Position numbers and translations under genes: made by a program. From the NCBI RefSeq assembly GCF_050859505.1, contig NZ_CP193934.1, positions 372,001 through 436,000 on the forward strand: a DNA stretch of 64,000 nucleotides, given 5' to 3'. This document shows positions 62,398 through 64,000 of this stretch, one piece after another. The DNA comes from Marinirhabdus sp050859505 (GTDB lineage Bacteria; Bacteroidota; Bacteroidia; Flavobacteriales; Flavobacteriaceae). Each line of letters opens with the position of its first letter. The stretch's first letter is position 1. A model generated the notes under the pieces. That model was not told the DNA's origin and did not search any database. It saw nothing but the letters and a program-made list of their open reading frames with translations.

Positions 62398-62802
62398 ATG
62401 AAAAAATCAATATTGATAGTAACACTACTTTTCTCCGCAATAGTAATGGGACAAAGTGAGATTAGAATTGTTAGTACCATGGAAGTAAATCAAATGATTT
62501 CAATAAAAGGTGATGTTATTAAAAAAACTGAATCAAAATATAATATAATATATGATGAAAAAGAGATTAAAATCTCTAACACAAAAACAAATGAAGAAAT
62601 GAAATTTGTAGTCTGGATGGATGAAAAAGAATTCGAAGGTTTCTATATGCAAGGTGGAGTAAGTGGTTATATGCAATTTTTTCAACCTAAATATTATTTG
62701 AATAATAAATCCCAAGGGCAAATTGAAAATATAATTATCGATTCTACACTAAATAAAATTCTCATATATCAGAAAGGCGATATCATGATATTTTCAAAAT
62801 AG
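62398..62802 (+). CDS. hypothetical secreted protein
   Basis: 134 residues with a signal peptide (SILIVTLLFSAIVMGQ). The mature part is Lys/Ile-rich and probably beta-stranded (TESKYNIIYDEKEIKISN; KFVVWMDEKEFEGFY; ILIYQKGDIMIFSK). I do not recognise a family. Like the previous gene it is AT-rich, alone and surrounded by short inverted repeats. It converges with nothing and is followed by a short spacer before the pseudouridine synthase gene. The signal peptide and the repeated flank layout support a real, perhaps transferred, gene. Confidence 0.62.
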   Translation: MKKSILIVTLLFSAIVMGQSEIRIVSTMEVNQMISIKGDVIKKTESKYNIIYDEKEIKISNTKTNEEMKFVVWMDEKEFEGFYMQGGVSGYMQFFQPKYYLNNKSQGQIENIIIDSTLNKILIYQKGDIMIFSK

Positions 62803-62924
62803 CAGCAAACTAATGCTAACTGGTATAAATAACTAATAACCCCCACATAATATTCTACTCAATCAAAACCCAAATCCATACCGCCCCACCGCAATCAAAG
62901 CCCATCCGGCTACAAGAATACGGC

Positions 62925-63737
62925 GTGGGGATTTTTGAAAGCTGTCTTACCAAATCTGCCCTAAAAAAAGCACTTAAAAAAGAGCTTATTACCGTGAATG
63001 GAACAATCGCAACTACGGCAACCTATATCCAGGGCGGAGAGGTTATTGCGTTTACAATTTCAGAAAAAATAACAGCTACCAAACAACTTCGCTTCCCATT
63101 ACAAGTTTTATTTGAAGACAACTATCTCGCTATCCTCCATAAACCTGCAGGGATTATGGTAAGTGGGAATACTTTTAAGACCATCACCAGTGCATTGCCA
63201 CAAAACCTAACCAAAAGTACGCTTCCAGATGCCTGTACCCCACAACCAGCGCACAGATTGGATTATCCCACTACAGGGGTTTTATTGGCAGGAAAAACGA
63301 GCAGCAGTATACGAGCGCTCAACCAACTGTTTAAAGATAAAAGGGTTTCTAAAACATACTACGCCGTCACCATTGGCGAGATGGAAACGCAGGGTGAAAT
63401 CACTTCGCTACTAGATGGGAAAGCTTCCCATACTAGTTTTCAAGTCTGTGAGTCCGTTTCATCCGAACGTTTTAGCACTCTCAATCTCGTAAAACTAAAC
63501 CCAAAAACAGGCCGAAGGCATCAGTTACGGAAGCATTTGGCGAGTATGGGACATCCTATTTTGGGAGATAAAGAATATGGAATAGAAGGCTTAATTTTAA
63601 ACGGAAAGGGATTGTATTTGCACGCGTATTCATTACAATTTATACATCCTGTTACGGAAGAAAAAATCCTGGTGAAAAGTGAGTTGCCGGAGCGGTTTGG
63701 GAAATTGTTTTCTATCTTTCAAATAAATAACAGCTAG
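62925..63737 (+). CDS. RluA-family pseudouridine synthase (5' end uncertain)
   Basis: 270 residues from the GTG at 62925, but family-like sequence continues upstream in frame back to about 62829 (SKPIRLQEYGVGIFESC), which no ATG, GTG or TTG opens. So the true start may be a rare codon, or the 5' end was altered by the repeat-rich region upstream. The annotated part has an S4-like head (TKSALKKALKKELITVNG), the catalytic AHRLDYPTTGVLLAGK (Asp intact, about 104-119) and the usual C-terminal domain with KTGRRHQLRKHLA and GHPILGDKEYG. It should make pseudouridine in rRNA or tRNA. Confidence 0.85.
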   Translation: MGIFESCLTKSALKKALKKELITVNGTIATTATYIQGGEVIAFTISEKITATKQLRFPLQVLFEDNYLAILHKPAGIMVSGNTFKTITSALPQNLTKSTLPDACTPQPAHRLDYPTTGVLLAGKTSSSIRALNQLFKDKRVSKTYYAVTIGEMETQGEITSLLDGKASHTSFQVCESVSSERFSTLNLVKLNPKTGRRHQLRKHLASMGHPILGDKEYGIEGLILNGKGLYLHAYSLQFIHPVTEEKILVKSELPERFGKLFSIFQINNS

Positions 63738-64000
63738 GGATTTTTACTCCTTCCGAATTTGGTTATGATATTTTTGCTATCCATTTCAGAACTTCAAGCC
63801 AAATTCACCTTCCCCTATATGTAGCAAAAATATCTTTCTATTTCATTTATAATCCTTTGGCTACTAGGGGAAAGAGCTAAGAAAGTTAGTTTTATTTTCA
63901 GGTTGGGCTACAATGCGTAAACTCCGATTGCAAAAATATTTCTTCTCTTTGAATTTCAATTTCGAGTTCTTCAAAAAATCCGATTCAATAAAAGATCTAC

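Noticed and set aside
63738..64000. Possible end of a minus-strand gene entering from the right
   Set aside because: A 43-codon minus frame reaches the window edge, but its sequence shows no family signal; I see no supported feature in these 263 bases.
1..64000. CRISPR array, prophage, insertion sequence, rRNA operon
   Set aside because: No regularly spaced repeat-spacer set, no transposase or phage structural gene and no rRNA sequence seen on either strand.

Overview
The window is low-GC DNA from a member of Flavobacteriaceae (Bacteroidota), probably marine. Support for this: a SusC/SusD pair, Bacteroidota-type promoters (TTG about 18-23 bases before TAnnTTTG), DUF547 and GYDIA-kinase genes, POT peptide transporter next to a dipeptidyl peptidase IV, a degradative-type (class II) HMG-CoA reductase, and very few Shine-Dalgarno sites with several TTG and GTG starts. 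I place it at family level only.

Layout. 1-5.0 kb: end of comEC, a thioredoxin-fold protein, a POT peptide transporter and DPP-IV. 5.2-7.5 kb: two mevalonate-pathway genes (HMG-CoA reductase and a GYDIA-type GHMP kinase). 7.5-15.4 kb, minus strand: a PpiD/SurA-like chaperone, a CNNM/CorC protein, and a tight run coaX - outer-membrane protein - TPR protein - lptC - small 2-TM protein. 15.6-20.1 kb: a redoxin/cytochrome c pair, tRNA-Phe(GAA), a small coiled protein, a DUF481 barrel and an outer-membrane phospholipase A.

20.4-37.3 kb is the centrepiece: an arsenosugar biosynthesis locus. It holds an AhpD-like protein, the radical SAM protein ArsS, two DUF2064/TIGR04282-type glycosyltransferase-like proteins, SusC/SusD, a sodium:solute symporter, a Cys-rich degenerate metallophosphoesterase, a rhodanese, a purine nucleoside phosphorylase, the methyltransferase ArsM, a fatty-acid-hydroxylase-superfamily protein, two DUF547 lipoproteins, a TIGR04283-type glycosyltransferase and a hemerythrin. 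ArsM would methylate arsenite, ArsS would attach the 5'-deoxyadenosyl group, the phosphorylase could remove adenine, and the glycosyltransferases could add the aglycone. The SusCD, symporter, DUF547 and later redox genes look like accessory parts whose role is not known. No arsR, arsC, arsB or acr3 is in the window.

37.4-50.8 kb: a GH113-like lipoprotein, a decayed outer-membrane protein fragment, a third DUF547 gene, an FAD oxidoreductase with a polyferredoxin that carries a PA-domain-like insert, a YwqK-like protein, two GT2 enzymes, an LpxR-like lipid A deacylase, an M28 peptidase, a WD40-like lipoprotein and a membrane glycosyltransferase. 50.9-55.8 kb: a polyamine operon speA - speB - deoxyhypusine-synthase-like - GNAT/carbon-nitrogen hydrolase fusion. 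56.2-64.0 kb: an APC permease, an RsuA-type protein lacking its usual catalytic Asp, a nitrilase, small secreted and lipoprotein genes in a repeat-bounded, cassette-like stretch, and an RluA-type synthase whose start region looks damaged or non-canonical. Beyond that, 63.74-64.0 kb shows no clear gene.
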